From Arthrobacter sp. AFG7.2 (lineage in GTDB: Bacteria > Actinomycetota > Actinomycetes > Actinomycetales > Micrococcaceae): a DNA stretch of 64,000 nt. Of the stretch, positions 15,446-23,565 are shown in pieces (the stretch's first letter is position 1; each line of letters begins with the position of its first letter). A program made the translations under genes and the position numbers. The stretch covers positions 248,001-312,000 of the forward strand of contig NZ_PJMB01000004.1 in the NCBI RefSeq assembly GCF_002892835.1, in the 5' to 3' direction. Under the pieces are notes generated by a model that saw only the letters and a list, made by a program, of their open reading frames with translations, searched no databases and was not told the origin of the DNA.

Positions 15446-16543
15446 ATGACAACCGCAGAGAGTTTTGTCTTAGCGATCGGCACCAAGAAGGGCCTGTGGC
15501 TGGCGACCAGCCCGGACAGGCGTCAATGGTCCTTCACCGGCCCGCATTTCCTGATGAGCGAGATCCCCAGTATCGGTATTGACACCAGGGAAGGCCGGAC
15601 CCGGATCATGGTGGGGGTCCGCAGCGAGCATTGGGGTCCCACCGTTGCACACTCCGACGACCTGGGTGCCACCTGGTCGGAGCCGGAGCAGGGCGCCGTC
15701 AAGTTTCCGGAGGACACCGGTGCCGCGCTGGAGCGCATCTGGCAGATCTATCCGGACGCACAGTCCCGTCCCGGCGTCGTATGGGCCGGGGCGGAACCCA
15801 TATCGGTCTGGAAGTCCACCGACGGCGGTGAGCACTTCGAACTGAACCGGGGCCTTTGGGACCATCCGCACCGCAGCGAGTGGGGCGCGGGCTACGGCGG
15901 TGCCGCCGCCCACTCCATCGTGGTCCATCCGGCCGGGGAAACAGTCCACGTGGCCATGAGTACCGGAGGCGTTTACCGCTCCCTCGACGGCGGCGCCTCC
16001 TGGGAGCCGCGCAACCGCGGAATTTCGGCCTACTTCATGCCTGACCCCAACCCGGAGTTCGGGCAGTGCGTCCACAAGATCGCGGGGGATGCCGCCGTCG
16101 AAGGCCGCCTCTACGCCCAGAACCACCACGGCGTCTACCGCACGGACGACAACGCAGAGACCTGGAACTCCATCGCGGAGGGCCTGCCTGCCGACTTCGG
16201 CTTTGTGATGCTGACCCATCCCCGCCGCGAAGGCACGGCATGGGTGGTCCCCCTGAAGGCTGACGGCGAACGTATCCCGCCGGATGGGGAGCTCGCCGTC
16301 CACCGGACGGACGACGCCGGGTCCAGCTGGACAAGGCTTAGCAACGGCCTTCCCACCGGGGAGTACAACAGCGTCCTGCGCGACGCCGCGTCCGTGGACA
16401 CGGCTGAGCCGGCCGGAGTCTATTTCGGAACCCGCGGCGGCACCGTCTACGCAAGCGCGGACGAGGGCGGGACATTCCAGGAGGTGGTGTCCCACCTTCC
16501 GGACGTGCTGTGTGTCCGGGCGGCCGTGGTAGCGGGTGCCTGA
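15446..16543 (+). CDS. Asp-box (BNR) repeat beta-propeller protein, sialidase-like fold
   Basis: Predicted six-bladed beta-propeller of 365 residues, cytosolic because no signal peptide is present. At least six Asp-box motifs mark the blade turns: SDDLGATW, STDGGEHF, SLDGGASW, TDDNAETW, TDDAGSSW and SADEGGTF. The N-terminus LAIGTKKGLWLATS is typical of the WD40/YVTN/BNR-like family. The FRIP and catalytic arginine triad of true sialidases are not evident, so enzymatic activity is unproven. Start ATG chosen among closely spaced options (15437 also possible). It overlaps the MoaD-like gene by eight bases, so the two are translationally coupled. Confidence 0.78.
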   Translation: MTTAESFVLAIGTKKGLWLATSPDRRQWSFTGPHFLMSEIPSIGIDTREGRTRIMVGVRSEHWGPTVAHSDDLGATWSEPEQGAVKFPEDTGAALERIWQIYPDAQSRPGVVWAGAEPISVWKSTDGGEHFELNRGLWDHPHRSEWGAGYGGAAAHSIVVHPAGETVHVAMSTGGVYRSLDGGASWEPRNRGISAYFMPDPNPEFGQCVHKIAGDAAVEGRLYAQNHHGVYRTDDNAETWNSIAEGLPADFGFVMLTHPRREGTAWVVPLKADGERIPPDGELAVHRTDDAGSSWTRLSNGLPTGEYNSVLRDAASVDTAEPAGVYFGTRGGTVYASADEGGTFQEVVSHLPDVLCVRAAVVAGA

Positions 16544-16838
16544 CAGCGCCGTGGGGGACATCAAGGTGGTGCTTCCCAGCGTCCTGCAGCCACTGGCCGG
16601 CGGGCAGTCCGTCCTGACTGCGCCCGCCGACGGGCCGGTAACGGTGGGAAAACTGCTGGATGCGGTGACCTCGGATTTCGCAGTGCTGGGCCGGCGGCTC
16701 CGTGACGAGACCGGCGCACTGCGGCGCTTCGTGAACGTGTATGTGGGCGGAGACGAGGTCCGGCGGCTGCAGGGCCTGGACACCGAGGTGGCGCCGGGGC
16801 AGGAAGTGCTGGTCATCCAGTCCGTTGCCGGAGGCTAG
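16536..16838 (+). CDS. MoaD/ThiS family beta-grasp (ubiquitin-like) protein
   Basis: 100-residue beta-grasp protein ending in GG (QSVAGG), the C-terminal diglycine that MoaD and ThiS use for adenylation and thiocarboxylation. Motifs match the family: VTVGKLLDAVTSDF, LRRFVNVYVGGDEVRRLQGLDT and PGQEVLVIQ. It could be a sulfur carrier for molybdopterin, thiazole or another sulfur product, or a small protein modifier. No E1-like MoeB/ThiF gene is adjacent. GTG start overlapping the beta-propeller gene by eight bases implies linked function. Confidence 0.85.
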   Translation: MPDSAVGDIKVVLPSVLQPLAGGQSVLTAPADGPVTVGKLLDAVTSDFAVLGRRLRDETGALRRFVNVYVGGDEVRRLQGLDTEVAPGQEVLVIQSVAGG

Positions 16839-16918
16839 GGAAGCGCTACGGGTCGGGAGGCTGCCGCGCGGCGGGCAGCCCATCGTGGCTTCACCCGCTG
16901 CGCGGTGTCCGTATGGCG

Positions 16919-17155
16919 TCAGGCAACCAGCCAGACGCTGCATTCGTCCGTATTGACGGCTTTACGCAGGCCGGTGAGCCGGTCCAGGATCCAGATGACG
17001 CCGATGCCCGGAGCTGTTTCCTGGACGCTCCCGCGGCGGATCACCACGTCATCGTAGGAGGGCCCGACGGACAGGCGGGCTTCTATCTCGTCGCCGCGGT
17101 GGAGCTGGTCCAGGGCGCGGACCCGGGTTACATGTGGTGTCGCTTTCTGCTTCAT
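16919..17155 (-). CDS. Small hypothetical protein, 78 residues
   Basis: Soluble basic-to-neutral protein starting MKQKATPHVTRVRALDQLHRGD, with alternating hydrophobic residues in VIWILDRLTGLRKAV that suggest a small beta/alpha fold. GAGAGG lies seven bases before the ATG, supporting translation. I do not recognise a family. It converges on the MoaD-like gene across 80 bases. The 187 bases upstream of it, to 17342, show no gene or clear regulatory site. Confidence 0.6.
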   Translation of the reverse strand: MKQKATPHVTRVRALDQLHRGDEIEARLSVGPSYDDVVIRRGSVQETAPGIGVIWILDRLTGLRKAVNTDECSVWLVA

Positions 17156-17342
17156 GGCGGGGCCTCTCGGCTGGGGCTGGTGCCGGCTCTTGCCTGCAGA
17201 ATCAACTGTGCCCGGGCAATGTTGCGCCTGCGTTTCCCGGCGGTTAGGCGCGGGTTAGTTCTTCGCGCCGGAGTTGTTTCCCGGGCAGGCCATCGGGCAC
17301 AACAACAGGGCAAGGCTCGACGGCGCGAGCGGCTTCGGAGCC

Positions 17343-18572
17343 CTACGGCAGTTCGACGCTGCTGCGGTAGGCCGCCAGGAAAGTGGAAATGCGGTGCACA
17401 GCCTCCCGGATGTCCAGGACGGATGGAAGGATCACGAAGCGGAAGTGGTCAGGCGTGGGCCAATTGAAGGCAGAGCCATGCGAAACGAGGATCTTCTGGT
17501 CCTTCAGCAGGTCAAGGACAAACTGCTCGTCGCTGCTGATGGGATAGAGCTCCGGATCAAGGCGCGGGAACAGGTACATGGCCCCCGCCGCGGGAATACA
17601 CGTCACGCCCGGGATCTCCGTCAGGAGCTGGTAGGCGAGATCCCGCTGTTCCCGGAGCCTGCCGCCGGGCCGCACCAGCGCCTCGATGCTTTGGTAGCCG
17701 CCAAGGCAGGTCTGGATGGCATGCTGGGCGGGAACGTTGGGGCACAGCCGCAGTGAGGCCAGCAGCTCCAGCCCCTCACGGTAGGCCGCAGTGGCGGCGA
17801 GGGGCCCGGTCACGGCCACCCAGCCGGCGCGGTAGCCGGGCATCCGGTAGGCCTTGGACAGGCCGCTGAACGTCAGGCAGCAGACGTCCTCGGCCACGGC
17901 GGCGGTGTGGATGTGCTGCGCTTCCTCATAGAGGACCTTCTCGTAGATCTCGTCCGAAAACAGGACCAGGTGGTGTTTCCGGGCCAGTGCCGCAAACTGC
18001 TCCAGGATGTGCCGCGGGTAGACGGCGCCGGTGGGATTGTTGGGATTGATGATCACAATGCCCTTGGTACGGCTGGTGATCTTGGCCTCGACGTCGGCCA
18101 TGTCCGGCCACCAGTTCTCCCCCTCGTCGCAGAGGTAATGCACCGGCTCGCCCCCGGTGAGCGTGACGGCGGCAGTCCACAGCGGATAGTCCGGCGCCGG
18201 GACCAGGATCTCGTCGCCGTTCTCCATGAAGGCCTGCAGGCACATCGAGATGAGCTCGCTGACGCCGTTGCCAACGAAGATGTCCTCCACACCGATCTGC
18301 ATCAGGCCGCGCGTCTGGTAGTACTGCGAGATGGCGGTCCGGGCGGAAAAGATCCCCTTCGAATCGCTGTACCCCTGGGCACCCCGCAGGTGGTGGATCA
18401 TATCCACCACCACGGACTCCGGCGTCTCCAGGCCAAACGGGGCCGTGTCCCCAAGATTCATCTTGAGGATCCGGTGCCCCTCGGCCTCCATGGCTTTGGC
18501 AGCCTGGAGGATAGGTCCGCGGAGTTCGTACCGGACGTTCTGGAGCTTGCTGGAGTGCTGCATGGGGCGCAT
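17343..18572 (-). CDS. PLP-dependent aminotransferase, class I/II (AlaA-like)
   Basis: Fold-type I aminotransferase of 409 residues, probably alanine transaminase-like (pyruvate/glutamate). The PLP lysine is in SGLSKAYRMPGYRAGW, the cofactor aspartate/tyrosine region in LVLFSDEIYEKVLY, and the phosphate-site asparagine in NPNNPTGAVY. The N-terminal substrate segment is YELRGPILQAAKAM. The start was placed at MRPMQHSSK; MQHSSK at 18563 is equally possible and no ribosome binding site is visible. It follows the GH13 gene by 38 bases on the same strand and may be cotranscribed. Confidence 0.87.
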   Translation of the reverse strand: MRPMQHSSKLQNVRYELRGPILQAAKAMEAEGHRILKMNLGDTAPFGLETPESVVVDMIHHLRGAQGYSDSKGIFSARTAISQYYQTRGLMQIGVEDIFVGNGVSELISMCLQAFMENGDEILVPAPDYPLWTAAVTLTGGEPVHYLCDEGENWWPDMADVEAKITSRTKGIVIINPNNPTGAVYPRHILEQFAALARKHHLVLFSDEIYEKVLYEEAQHIHTAAVAEDVCCLTFSGLSKAYRMPGYRAGWVAVTGPLAATAAYREGLELLASLRLCPNVPAQHAIQTCLGGYQSIEALVRPGGRLREQRDLAYQLLTEIPGVTCIPAAGAMYLFPRLDPELYPISSDEQFVLDLLKDQKILVSHGSAFNWPTPDHFRFVILPSVLDIREAVHRISTFLAAYRSSVELP

Positions 18573-18610
18573 GGTTGATTTTTTCACAAACGGACGACGC
18601 CGGCGTCCGC

Positions 18611-20305
18611 TCACGGCGCCAGCCGGTCGCCTTTCCGGTGCACGCGGTACCAGCGGTACCCGTACCGCTCCAGCTCCACGGTAAAGCCGCCGCCGGGCTC
18701 CAGTGGAATGTTGTCGCCGTCGAAAAGGTCCAGCAGGATGGCGTCCTTGAATGCATTCCGCGGCCCGTCTCCGGCGCCCACCGAGCCGCTAACTTTTACC
18801 GGGTCCTCGCCGAAGTTGTGCAGGAGCACCAGGACGCCGCCGTCCGAACTGAGCGTGTGGGCGAAGACGGCTGGTTCGGGCTGGTCGATGGTGGCGAATT
18901 CTCCCCAGCCCAGCTCAGCTGATTCCCGGTAGCGCCGGATCAGCGTGTTCATGAAGTTGAACAGCGAGTCCGGATCGCGTTTGGCGGCCGCGGCGTTGAC
19001 GTTTTCAGGACCATAGTCGCCCCGGACCACGGGGGCCACGAGGTCGGCTGCTTTGGCGCTGGAGAATCCGCCATTCTTCTCGTTGTTCCATTGCATCGGG
19101 GTACGGACTGCGGCGCGGCTTTTCTGGCCCAGGTCCTCGCCCATGCCGATTTCCTCGCCGTAGAACAGCACGGGTGTTCCGGGCAGGGAAAACATGAGCG
19201 AGTACACCATCCTGAGCCGCCCCTGGTCGCCGCCGAGCATGGGAGGCAGCCGCCGGCGCAGGCCGCGCCCGTAGATCTGCATGTTCTTTTCCGGCCCGAA
19301 GGCGGCGAACACCTCCTGGCGCTCGCCGTCCGTAAGCTTGTCCAGGGTGAGTTCGTCGTGGTTGCGGACGAACATGGCCCACTGGTTGTCCGGATGCAGC
19401 GGAGGACGGCTCTTCAGAGTCTCTGCCAAGGGCCGGGCATCCTGGCGGGCAAGGGAGAGGTAGATGTGCTGCATGGACATGAAGTCGAACTGCATGTTGA
19501 GTTCGTTTCCGTCCGGTCCGCCGAAGTACTCCACCTGCTCCTTGTACGGCAGGTTGACTTCTCCCAGCAGCACGGCGCTGCCGTTGCGGCGGCTCACGAA
19601 ACTGCGCAGCGCTGCGAGGGAACCGTGCGGATCCAGCTTGGCGGCTTCATCCCTGGGCTGCCCACGGGTTTCCAGGAAGAAGGGCACGGCGTCCAGTCGG
19701 AAACCGTCCAGCCCCAGTTCCAGCCAGAGCCCCATGGCTTTGGCAATTTCGTTGCGTACGGCGGGGTTGGCGACGTTAAGGTCGGGCTGGTGCTTGGCGA
19801 ACATGTGCAGGTACCACTCGCCGGTGGTGTCGTCCTTTTCCCACAGGGAGTCTTCTTCGCCCGGGAACACTACTTCCGAGGATGTGTCCGGGGGAGTGTC
19901 GCTGCGCCACACATAGTAGTCGCGGTACTTATTGTCCGTGGACTTCCGTGCCTCCACGAACCAGGGGTGCTGGTTGGAGGTGTGGTTGACGACGAAATCG
20001 GCGATGACCCGCATGCCCCGGTCCTTGGCCGCCCGGATGAACTCCACCACGTCCCCCATGGTGCCCAGACGGGAATCCACGGTGAAGAAGTCCGTCACGT
20101 CGTACCCGTCATCCCGGTCCGGCGAGGGGTAAAAGGGCATTAGCCAGATGCAGGTCACACCTAATGCCGCGAGGTAGTCCACCCGCTGGGTGAGGCCCGC
20201 GAAATCGCCTGTGCCGTCGCCGTCGTCATCAAAGAACGTCTCAACGTCGAGGCAGTAGATGACGGCGTTCTTCCACCACAGGTCTGAAGTTTCGGCGATC
20301 CTCAT
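18611..20305 (-). CDS. GH13 alpha-amylase family enzyme (trehalose synthase-like)
   Basis: Cytosolic alpha-glucan/trehalose enzyme of 564 residues, nearest to the TreS-like GH13 branch. The TIM-barrel signatures are in order: ADFVVNHTS, then GFRLDAVPF with the nucleophile near residue 204, GEVNLP with the acid/base glutamate near 250, and VRNHDELT with the transition-state aspartate near 316. The N-terminus WWKNAVIYCLDVETFFD replaces the usual YQIYPRSF. A C-terminal beta-domain ends at YGYRWYRVHRKG. The substrate is uncertain: trehalose/maltose isomerisation or glucosidase. ATGA overlap with the upstream LLM oxidoreductase gene. Confidence 0.88.
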   Translation of the reverse strand: MRIAETSDLWWKNAVIYCLDVETFFDDDGDGTGDFAGLTQRVDYLAALGVTCIWLMPFYPSPDRDDGYDVTDFFTVDSRLGTMGDVVEFIRAAKDRGMRVIADFVVNHTSNQHPWFVEARKSTDNKYRDYYVWRSDTPPDTSSEVVFPGEEDSLWEKDDTTGEWYLHMFAKHQPDLNVANPAVRNEIAKAMGLWLELGLDGFRLDAVPFFLETRGQPRDEAAKLDPHGSLAALRSFVSRRNGSAVLLGEVNLPYKEQVEYFGGPDGNELNMQFDFMSMQHIYLSLARQDARPLAETLKSRPPLHPDNQWAMFVRNHDELTLDKLTDGERQEVFAAFGPEKNMQIYGRGLRRRLPPMLGGDQGRLRMVYSLMFSLPGTPVLFYGEEIGMGEDLGQKSRAAVRTPMQWNNEKNGGFSSAKAADLVAPVVRGDYGPENVNAAAAKRDPDSLFNFMNTLIRRYRESAELGWGEFATIDQPEPAVFAHTLSSDGGVLVLLHNFGEDPVKVSGSVGAGDGPRNAFKDAILLDLFDGDNIPLEPGGGFTVELERYGYRWYRVHRKGDRLAP

Positions 20306-21342
20306 GCCGAAGTGCCCGACGCCGGCTCGGCAGCGGAGGCGACAAGCTGGGGCTCAGCGGGGGTTCCGTTAGTGGTGCCGCCGGGAGTGCGCAGTTGCGG
20401 CAGGACCTTCGCGGCGAACGCGTCGATGAACGGAGCCTGCTTTTGGCCGACAAAGTGCAGGTAGAGCTCGTCGAAGCCCAGCTCCGCGTACCCGGAGAGC
20501 CAGTCGAGGTGCTGTTCCAGGCTTGCTGAAATGTTCACTGTTGCACGGACCTGCTCCTCTGTGACGTGCTCCCCCACGAGGTCAAAGTGTCCGGCCGTGG
20601 GCAGGTCCCAGGGGATGGGCGGCTGATAGGTGTTGGTCCTCCACTGGTCCAGGGCGGTGGCCACTGCTTCTTCCTCGGTCCCGGCCCATGACAGATGTAC
20701 CTGCAGGGCGGCTTTGCCGCGGCCGCCGTTGTCCCGGTAGGCGGCGAGCATGTCCCGAAGCTTTTCCGGAGGCTGGTTCACCGTGACCAGGCCATCCGCC
20801 CAGGCGGCCGCCCGGCGCGCGGTGTCCACGCTGACGGCGGGAGCAATGAGCGGCGGAGGAATGTCCGGAACGTCCCAGATCCTGGCCTGCTCCACGGTGA
20901 CCAGGCCGCGGTGGGTGACTTCTTCGCCGCGGTGCAGCTGCCGGATCACGTCAACGCATTCCTCGAGCCGGCGCTGGCGGATGTCCTTGGCGGGCCAGCC
21001 GTCCCCCGTAATGTGCTCGTTCATGTTTTCGCCGCTGCCCGGGGCGAACCAGAAGCGGTCCGGAAACATGCCCGCCAGCGTTGCCGAGGCGTGCGCGATG
21101 ATGGCCGCATGGTACCGCTGGCCCGGTGCCGTCACCACGCCAAAGCGCAAATTGGTGGTGGCCAGCGCTGCCCCCAGCCAGGACCAGGCGAAGCCGGAGT
21201 GTCCCTGCCTGGCGGACCACGGCTCGATATGGTCGGAGCACATGGCGGCTTCGAATCCTGCCTGTTCAGCGTGCTGGACGTCTTTAAGCAGCTGGCCGGG
21301 ACTGATTTGTTCGTGGGAGGCGTGGAAGCCGACGGTAACCAT
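20302..21342 (-). CDS. LLM class flavin-dependent oxidoreductase (TIGR03885-like)
   Basis: Luciferase-like TIM-barrel flavoprotein of 346 residues. Family features are GFHASHEQISPG at the N-terminus, MCSDHIEPW, the FAPGSGENMNEHITG phosphate-binding segment and QRRLEECVDVIRQL. I assign it to the TIGR03885 group, which I recall as present in species without F420 and often near GH13 genes; here it directly precedes one with a four-base overlap. The substrate is unknown. TAGAGG six bases before the ATG fits a leaderless transcript. The last 30 residues are a Pro/Ala/Thr-rich tail. Confidence 0.86.
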   Translation of the reverse strand: MVTVGFHASHEQISPGQLLKDVQHAEQAGFEAAMCSDHIEPWSARQGHSGFAWSWLGAALATTNLRFGVVTAPGQRYHAAIIAHASATLAGMFPDRFWFAPGSGENMNEHITGDGWPAKDIRQRRLEECVDVIRQLHRGEEVTHRGLVTVEQARIWDVPDIPPPLIAPAVSVDTARRAAAWADGLVTVNQPPEKLRDMLAAYRDNGGRGKAALQVHLSWAGTEEEAVATALDQWRTNTYQPPIPWDLPTAGHFDLVGEHVTEEQVRATVNISASLEQHLDWLSGYAELGFDELYLHFVGQKQAPFIDAFAAKVLPQLRTPGGTTNGTPAEPQLVASAAEPASGTSA

Positions 21343-21423
21343 CGTTAACCTCTACCGTCTGCGGTGGTGCCGTGTCGAGGGCTGCCTGTCTTGACGCCAG
21401 GACACGAAGCCCCCGCCGGCCAC

Positions 21424-21452
21424 TTGTCAGATAAGTTTGTCACTTGTAGTAC
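21424..21452 (+). promoter_or_regulatory. Putative promoter of the AEC transporter gene
   Basis: TTGTCA (21424-21429) and TAGTAC (21447-21452) are spaced by 17 bases. The heptamer CACTTGT occurs twice in this region, 20 bases apart, and could be a direct-repeat operator. The leader to the GTG would be about 45 bases. Confidence 0.35.
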
Positions 21453-21504
21453 TGCGCATCCCGGAACTCCTGCGCAGGAGCGGAACTGAAAGGAAGAACC
21501 ACTC

Positions 21505-22428
21505 GTGGGCGGTGTGCTGATCGGGCTGGCGGTGATCGGCGTCGTGATTGCCGTGGGGTATATCGCCGCACGCTGCGGACTCGGTGGGGAGCCCACGGTT
21601 TCGGCGCTGACCCGTACTGCCTTCTTCATCACCAACCCCGTCCTGCTGTTCACGGTGGTCCTGGAATCCGACCTCACCGTGGTCTTCTCCGCGTACGTTC
21701 CGCTGGCGCTGATGACGGCGGTTGCCACAGCCCTGTTGTATGTCCTGGCCAGCCGGCTGTGGTTCCGCCGGCCGCTGGCCGAGACCACGATCGGTGCGAT
21801 GGCCAGTTCCTACGTCAACGCCAACAACATCGGCATTCCCATCACGCTGTACGCCCTGGGCGATGCAACCCCGGTGGCCCCTGTCCTGCTGGTCCAGCTG
21901 CTCCTGTTCGCCCCGCTGGTCCTTACCGTGCTTGATCTCTCCGGGGCCGGCCGGTTTTCGCCCCGCCTGCTGCTCACCCAGCCGTTCCGGAACCCCATGA
22001 TCATCGCCTCCCTGCTGGGCGTGGTGCTGGCGGCCTTCAACGTTGAGCTTCCGGATCCGGTGATGGCGCCGCTGACTCTCCTGGGCGGCGCGGCGGTCCC
22101 GGTGGTGCTGCTGGCCTTCGGCATGTCGCTGCATGGCACCCGCATGCTGCAAAGCGGCGGCCACACGGCGGAAATCCTTACGGCCACCGCGCTGAAGTCC
22201 GCGGTGATGCCGGCGCTGGCGTTCGTCGTCGGACGCTTTGTGTTTAACCTGGACCAGCACATGCTCCTGGGCGTGGTGCTCATGGCGGCGCTTCCCTCGG
22301 CCCAGAACGTGTTCCTTTTTGCGGGCAAATACGGGCGGGGAGTCGCCGTGGCCCGCGAAACGATTCTCCTCTCGACGGCGGCGGCCGCCCCGGCGCTGAT
22401 CCTCATCGTCTGGCTGCTGGCCGGGTAG
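21505..22428 (+). CDS. AEC family transporter
   Basis: Ten-helix auxin-efflux-carrier type transporter of 307 residues, the usual length. It shows the paired inverted repeats of the family: the first has NPVLLFTVVLESDL and YVNANNIGIPI, the second has LKSAVMPALAFVVG and LPSAQNVFLFAGKYG. Family members export organic acids such as malate or malonate. The GTG start is supported by AAGGAAG upstream. It stands alone, divergent from the LLM oxidoreductase. Confidence 0.9.
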   Translation: MGGVLIGLAVIGVVIAVGYIAARCGLGGEPTVSALTRTAFFITNPVLLFTVVLESDLTVVFSAYVPLALMTAVATALLYVLASRLWFRRPLAETTIGAMASSYVNANNIGIPITLYALGDATPVAPVLLVQLLLFAPLVLTVLDLSGAGRFSPRLLLTQPFRNPMIIASLLGVVLAAFNVELPDPVMAPLTLLGGAAVPVVLLAFGMSLHGTRMLQSGGHTAEILTATALKSAVMPALAFVVGRFVFNLDQHMLLGVVLMAALPSAQNVFLFAGKYGRGVAVARETILLSTAAAAPALILIVWLLAG

Positions 22429-22483
22429 GACGCCAGCGCGTTGGGCTTCCGCGAGCGGCGGTTGCCGGGCAAGAATGGGCAGC

Positions 22484-23560
22484 ATGGAACTTCCCGTGAT
22501 GCCGCCCGTCCCGCCCATGCTCGCGAAGGCCGTCAGCGGCATCCCTGAAGGAGAGCTCAGCTATGAGCCCAAGTGGGACGGCTTCCGGTCCATCATCTTC
22601 CGGGACGGCGACGACCTGGAGATCGGCAGCCGGAACGAAAAGCCCATGACCCGCTACTTCCCGGAACTGGTCGAGGCGCTGAAGGAGAACCTGCCGCCGC
22701 GCTGCGTTGTGGACGGCGAGATCATCCTGATCGGTTCCTCGGGCGACCGGCTGGATTTCGACGCCCTCCAGCAGCGCATCCATCCTGCGGCGAGCCGGGT
22801 CAAACTGCTCGCAGAGCAGACACCTGCCTCATTTGTGGCGTTCGACCTGCTGGCCCTTGGCGACGACGACTACACGGGACGGCCTTTTACCGAGCGGCGG
22901 GCGGCCCTCGAGAAGGCGCTCTCGGCAAGCAAAGCGCCGGTCCACCTCACCGCCGCCACCACGGACAAGGACACGGCCGGCCAGTGGTTCAACCAGTTCG
23001 AGGGGGCCGGGCTGGACGGCATCGTGGCCAAGCGGCTGGATGGCCGGTACGAACCCGATAAGCGGGTGATGTTCAAGACCAAGCATGAACGCACCGCCGA
23101 CTGTGTGGTGGCCGGCTACCGCCTGCACAAGAGCGGGCCGGACGCCATCGGCTCGCTGCTGCTCGGCTTGTACAAGGACGACGGCGGCCTGGCGAGCGTG
23201 GGCGTCATCGGCGCCTTCCCGATGAAGCGCCGGAAGGAGCTGTACGAGCAACTCCAGCCGCTGGTCACGGATTTTGAGGGCCACCCGTGGGCCTGGGGCA
23301 AGCAGGAGGAAGGCGAAAGGACCCCGCGGAACGCCGAAGGCAGCCGCTGGAGCGCCGGCAAGGACCTGTCCTTCGTGCCGTTGAGTCCGGAACTGGTGGT
23401 GGAGGTCCGGTACGACCACATGGAAGGCGACCGGTTCCGCCACACGGCGCAGTTCAACCGCTGGCGGCCGGACCGGGAACCGGAGTCATGCACTTATGCC
23501 CAGCTTGAGGAACCCGTCAACTTCGACTTGGCGTCCGTGCTGGCGACGGGCCGGCCCTGA
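22484..23560 (+). CDS. ATP-dependent DNA ligase (LigC-type)
   Basis: Joins DNA ends through a lysyl-AMP intermediate; 358 residues, the size of mycobacterial LigC-type stand-alone ligases. The nucleotidyltransferase motifs are KWDGFR (motif I, nucleophile Lys near residue 28), VVDGEI, FVAFDLLA (III), LDGIVAKRLD (IV) and FKTKHERTADCVV (V). The OB domain follows with VGVIGAFPMKRR and ELVVEVRYDH. There is no attached polymerase or nuclease domain as in LigD. MELPVMPP was chosen as the start because an upstream ATG at 22475 overlaps the AAGAAT -10. Converges on the ABC operon with five bases between stops. Confidence 0.92.
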   Translation: MELPVMPPVPPMLAKAVSGIPEGELSYEPKWDGFRSIIFRDGDDLEIGSRNEKPMTRYFPELVEALKENLPPRCVVDGEIILIGSSGDRLDFDALQQRIHPAASRVKLLAEQTPASFVAFDLLALGDDDYTGRPFTERRAALEKALSASKAPVHLTAATTDKDTAGQWFNQFEGAGLDGIVAKRLDGRYEPDKRVMFKTKHERTADCVVAGYRLHKSGPDAIGSLLLGLYKDDGGLASVGVIGAFPMKRRKELYEQLQPLVTDFEGHPWAWGKQEEGERTPRNAEGSRWSAGKDLSFVPLSPELVVEVRYDHMEGDRFRHTAQFNRWRPDREPESCTYAQLEEPVNFDLASVLATGRP

Positions 23561-23565
23561 CGCGC

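Noticed and set aside
15470..16816. Leftward open frame of 448 codons opposite the beta-propeller and MoaD-like genes
   Set aside because: No domain pattern; the forward frames carry Asp-box motifs and a C-terminal diglycine.
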